From contig URSX01000076.1 of NCBI GenBank assembly GCA_900550615.1, forward strand, positions 1-8,252: a stretch of DNA of 8,252 nucleotides, given 5' to 3'. A model generated the notes under the pieces. The model saw only the letters and a program-made list of their open reading frames with translations. It was not told the DNA's origin and did no database searches. Made by a program: the position numbers and the translations under genes. The stretch comes from an uncultured Eubacteriales bacterium (lineage in GTDB: Bacteria; Bacillota; Clostridia; Oscillospirales; Oscillospiraceae). Positions 6,164-8,252 of this stretch are shown piece by piece (position 1 is the stretch's first letter; each line of letters starts with the position of its first letter).

Positions 6164-6178
6164 ATGAATAAAGTATAC
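6157..6178. promoter_or_regulatory. Dyad overlapping the -10 box and start site of the RNase J promoter
   Basis: GTATACT (6157-6163) and AGTATAC (6172-6178) are perfect inverted copies separated by 8 nt. The left half coincides with the -10 hexamer and the right half lies just past the predicted start, a layout typical of a repressor operator. Each half also contains the palindrome GTATAC, so chance is not excluded. Confidence 0.35.
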
Positions 6179-6476
6179 GGAAAAAGCCCGGCAGCGTCAT
6201 GCATGCAGTGGGCTACAGGCTTTCCGCCGAAGGATCTGAAAGAATTTTCGGCAGCCGTTTTATGTATCTTTTCGCAGGCGATGTGGACGCCGCGATGCGA
6301 TAAACGGGGCTTATCCCCCGAAAAAATCAAACTACGGTCACGGTCAGGCGGTCCTCCGCCGCCGCGCAGGGCGATGCAGGGCCCGGCGCAGGCGGGGCGC
6401 CTTTGTTTTGGCGCGCATTTTTGCGCTGTTCCCGCCCGCCGCGACCCCGGAATTAAAAAGGAGAATCAATACTTTT
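6170..6476 (+). promoter_or_regulatory. Long structured 5' leader of RNase J
   Basis: About 307 nt without a recognised gene, rich in hairpins. They include GGAAA..TTTCC enclosing AGCCC/GGGCT (6179-6225); GCCGAA/TTCGGC (6226-6252); a nested stem CCGTTT/AAACGG with TCGCA/TGCGA and GGCG/CGCC inside (6255-6307); CGGGG/CCCCG (6305-6320, competing with the previous stem); GGCGG/CCGCC (6347-6360); and GCGCC/GGCGC followed by GCGCA/TGCGC (6397-6426). It ends with AAGGAG 13 nt before the ATG, a long spacing. I could not match it to T-box, 6S, SRP, glycine, SAM, TPP or cobalamin RNAs. The segment 6078-6134 between the repeat and the promoter holds nothing I recognise apart from an isolated AAGGAGG at 6117-6123. 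Confidence 0.5.
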
Positions 6477-8135
6477 ATGGCAGAAAAACTGAAAATCATC
6501 CCTCTGGGCGGTCTCAACGAGATTGGCAAGAACATGACCGCCTATGAGTACGGCGGCGAGATCATCGTGGTGGACTGCGGCATGGCCTTTCCCGGCGACG
6601 ACATGTACGGCATCGACTGCGTCATTCCCGACGTCAGCTACCTCATCAAGAACCACAACCGCCTGCGGGGCCTGTTCATCACCCATGGCCACGAGGATCA
6701 CATCGGGGCCATCCCCTATGTGCTCAAGCAGGTGAGCATGCCCATCTACTGCACCCGCTTTACCGCCGGGCTCATCAAGCTGAAGCTCCAGGAGCACCGC
6801 CTGCTGGACTCCACCAAGATCATCACCGTGGAGCCGGGCAGCACCGTCCGGGCGGGCAAGTTCCAGGTAGAGTTCATCCACGTGAACCACTCCATCGCCG
6901 ACTCCGTGGCCTTTGCCATTCACACCCGCATGGGCACCGTCGTCCACACCGGCGACTTCAAGATCGACTCCACCCCCATCGACGGGGAGGTCATCGACCT
7001 GGCCCGCTTCGGCGCTCTGGGCCACGAGGGCGTGCTGGCCCTACTGGCGGATTCCACCAACGTGGAGCGTCCCGGCTACACCATGAGTGAGCGGGCCGTG
7101 GGCAAGACCTTCGCCCGGCAGTTCGCCGGCTGCAAAAAGCGCATCATCGTCACCACCTTTGCCAGCAACGTCCACCGCATCCAGCAGGTCATCGACGCCG
7201 CCCACGCCTGCGGGCGCAAGGTGGCCGTCACCGGCCGCAGCATGGAGAATATCATGAAGGTCTCCACAGAGCTGGGGTATATGAAGGTGCCCAAGGGCAC
7301 CGTGGTGGACCTGAATCGGCTGAAAAATATGCCGCCGGAGCAGCAGGTCATCGTCACCACCGGCTCTCAGGGGGAGGAAATGAGCGCCCTGTATCGCATG
7401 GCCTTCTCCACCCATAAGCAGATCGACGTGGGCCCCACGGACAAGGTTATTATCTCCGCCTCCGCCATCCCCGGCAACGAAGTCACTGTGGGCCGGGTCA
7501 TCAACGAACTGTTCCGCAAGGGCGTGGACGTAGTGTATGACAAGGCGGACATGCTCCATGTGTCCGGCCATGCCTGCCAGGAGGAACTGAAGATCATCCA
7601 CGCTTTGACCAAGCCCCGGTTCTTCATCCCCCTCCACGGCGAGCAGCGCATGCTGCAGATCCACAAGCGCGTGGCAGAGTCCATGGGCATGAACCCCAAT
7701 AATATCGTGGTAGCCGACAACGGCTCCGTCATTGAGATCACCGGCAAGCACATCAAGTGCGAGACCTCCGTCCCCGCCGGGGAGGTGTTCGTGGACGGGT
7801 CCGGCGTGGGCGAGGTGGGGGCCGTGGTGCTCAATGACCGCAAGCTCCTGGCCGAGGACGGCATGGTGGTGGTAGTGCTCCCCATGTCCTCCCATGACCA
7901 CCAGCTGCTGTGCCCGCCGGAGATCGTCACCCGGGGGTTTGTATATGTGAAGGAGTCCGAGGAGCTGCTGCATCAGCTCCAGGACGTGGCTCAGAAAACG
8001 GTAGACGCTATGTCCGCCCGGAAGCGCCGGGACGACGGCGAGGTCTCCCGGGCCGTCCGCAGCGCCATGAGCAGCTACCTGTATAAGCACACCAAGCGCA
8101 GCCCCATGGTCATCCCCATGGTGACGAAGCTGTAA
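6477..8135 (+). CDS. rnj: Ribonuclease J (metallo-beta-lactamase / beta-CASP)
   Basis: RNase J is the 5'-to-3' exonuclease and endonuclease central to mRNA turnover and rRNA/scRNA processing in Firmicutes, acting in the cytoplasm on 5'-monophosphate ends. The 552-residue product has the normal length. The metallo-beta-lactamase core shows HGHEDH (70-75), HVNHS (135-139) and HTGD (157-160), which together with the C-terminal His motif bind two Zn ions. ADSTN is at 191-195. The beta-CASP insertion follows (about 210-355, with TTGSQGE at 294-300). HVSGHA (361-366) and PLHGE (385-389) complete the active site. The C-terminal domain runs from about 450. ATG at 6477 gives MAEKLKIIPLGG; in-frame starts further upstream (TTG at 6408) lack a ribosome site. 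Whether it is J1 or J2 cannot be settled without the genome's paralogue. Confidence 0.96.
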   Translation: MAEKLKIIPLGGLNEIGKNMTAYEYGGEIIVVDCGMAFPGDDMYGIDCVIPDVSYLIKNHNRLRGLFITHGHEDHIGAIPYVLKQVSMPIYCTRFTAGLIKLKLQEHRLLDSTKIITVEPGSTVRAGKFQVEFIHVNHSIADSVAFAIHTRMGTVVHTGDFKIDSTPIDGEVIDLARFGALGHEGVLALLADSTNVERPGYTMSERAVGKTFARQFAGCKKRIIVTTFASNVHRIQQVIDAAHACGRKVAVTGRSMENIMKVSTELGYMKVPKGTVVDLNRLKNMPPEQQVIVTTGSQGEEMSALYRMAFSTHKQIDVGPTDKVIISASAIPGNEVTVGRVINELFRKGVDVVYDKADMLHVSGHACQEELKIIHALTKPRFFIPLHGEQRMLQIHKRVAESMGMNPNNIVVADNGSVIEITGKHIKCETSVPAGEVFVDGSGVGEVGAVVLNDRKLLAEDGMVVVVLPMSSHDHQLLCPPEIVTRGFVYVKESEELLHQLQDVAQKTVDAMSARKRRDDGEVSRAVRSAMSSYLYKHTKRSPMVIPMVTKL

Positions 8136-8152
8136 AATAAAATAATCAAAAT

Positions 8153-8196
8153 AAAGTGGTCTATCCCGGCTCAAGCCCCGGAATAGGCCACTTTTT
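8153..8196 (+). terminator. Intrinsic terminator of the RNase J gene
   Basis: AAAGTGGTCTAT (8153-8164) pairs with ATAGGCCACTTT (8183-8194) with one G-U, then CCGG with CCGG after one C/A mismatch, around an 8-nt loop. TTTTT closes it on the plus strand. It begins 17 nt after the stop codon. Bases 8197-8252 beyond it show no gene. Confidence 0.9.
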
Positions 8197-8252
8197 CGCA
8201 TCCCCGTCGCCCCGTTTATCTCATTTCTTGACCCACTTCCGTAGGGGCGGGG

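Noticed and set aside
6226..6252. GCCGAAGGA hairpin resembling part of a glycine riboswitch
   Set aside because: The surrounding conserved glycine-aptamer elements (the GGAGAG...CTCTC closing stem and the CAGGCAAAAGGAC strand) are absent.
5966..6547. 193-residue plus-strand open frame from inside the repeat element into rnj
   Set aside because: It translates the repeat's inverted repeats and the structured leader, and has no ribosome site at its ATG. The shorter GTG-started version is kept as a low-interest finding.
7041..8201. 386-residue minus-strand open frame opposite RNase J
   Set aside because: Shadow of the rnj coding frame; it begins inside the rnj terminator and has no ribosome site.
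8197..8252. CCGTAGGGGCGGGG at the right edge, reminiscent of intergenic repeats seen in related bacteria
   Set aside because: The window ends before any second arm or copy can be seen, so nothing can be supported.

Overview
This window reads as chromosomal housekeeping sequence of a GC-rich, endospore-forming member of the Clostridia. The sporulation gene spoIIR, a bacterial RNase J and a DUF378/YuzA-type membrane protein point to Firmicutes. The base composition and the style of the intergenic repeats suggest the Oscillospiraceae/Ruminococcaceae, but the genus cannot be fixed from sequence alone. I see no rRNA, tRNA, CRISPR array, phage gene or transposase.

Layout. Positions 1-83 are the right-hand part of a short dispersed repeat, followed by a terminator hairpin (86-121). 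Then come five genes on the minus strand, read from right to left: a DUF1015 protein (4168-5451) with its own sigma-A promoter; a small unrecognised membrane protein (3718-4080) overlapping ispE (2870-3721) by 4 nt; spoIIR (2181-2813), which starts immediately beyond ispE's terminator hairpin; and a membrane-anchored nucleotide-sugar 4,6-dehydratase of the CapD/PglF/FlaA1 type (122-2041) with a clear promoter of its own. On the plus strand are a 68-residue DUF378 protein (5664-5870), a complete copy of the dispersed repeat (5918-6077), a promoter with a long structured leader (about 6170-6476), and the RNase J gene (6477-8135) with a good terminator.

Functionally this is mostly a set of unlinked housekeeping genes: isoprenoid precursor synthesis (ispE), forespore-to-mother-cell signalling (spoIIR), surface glycan precursor synthesis (CapD-like) and RNA turnover (RNase J). 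No new multi-gene system is evident in the proteins. The more interesting signals are non-coding. They are a MITE-like element with matching terminal inverted repeats, present once complete and once cut by the window edge; a roughly 300-nt GC-rich structured leader before RNase J with a dyad over its -10 box; and spoIIR's start codon packed 2 nt from a strong hairpin that covers its only plausible Shine-Dalgarno.
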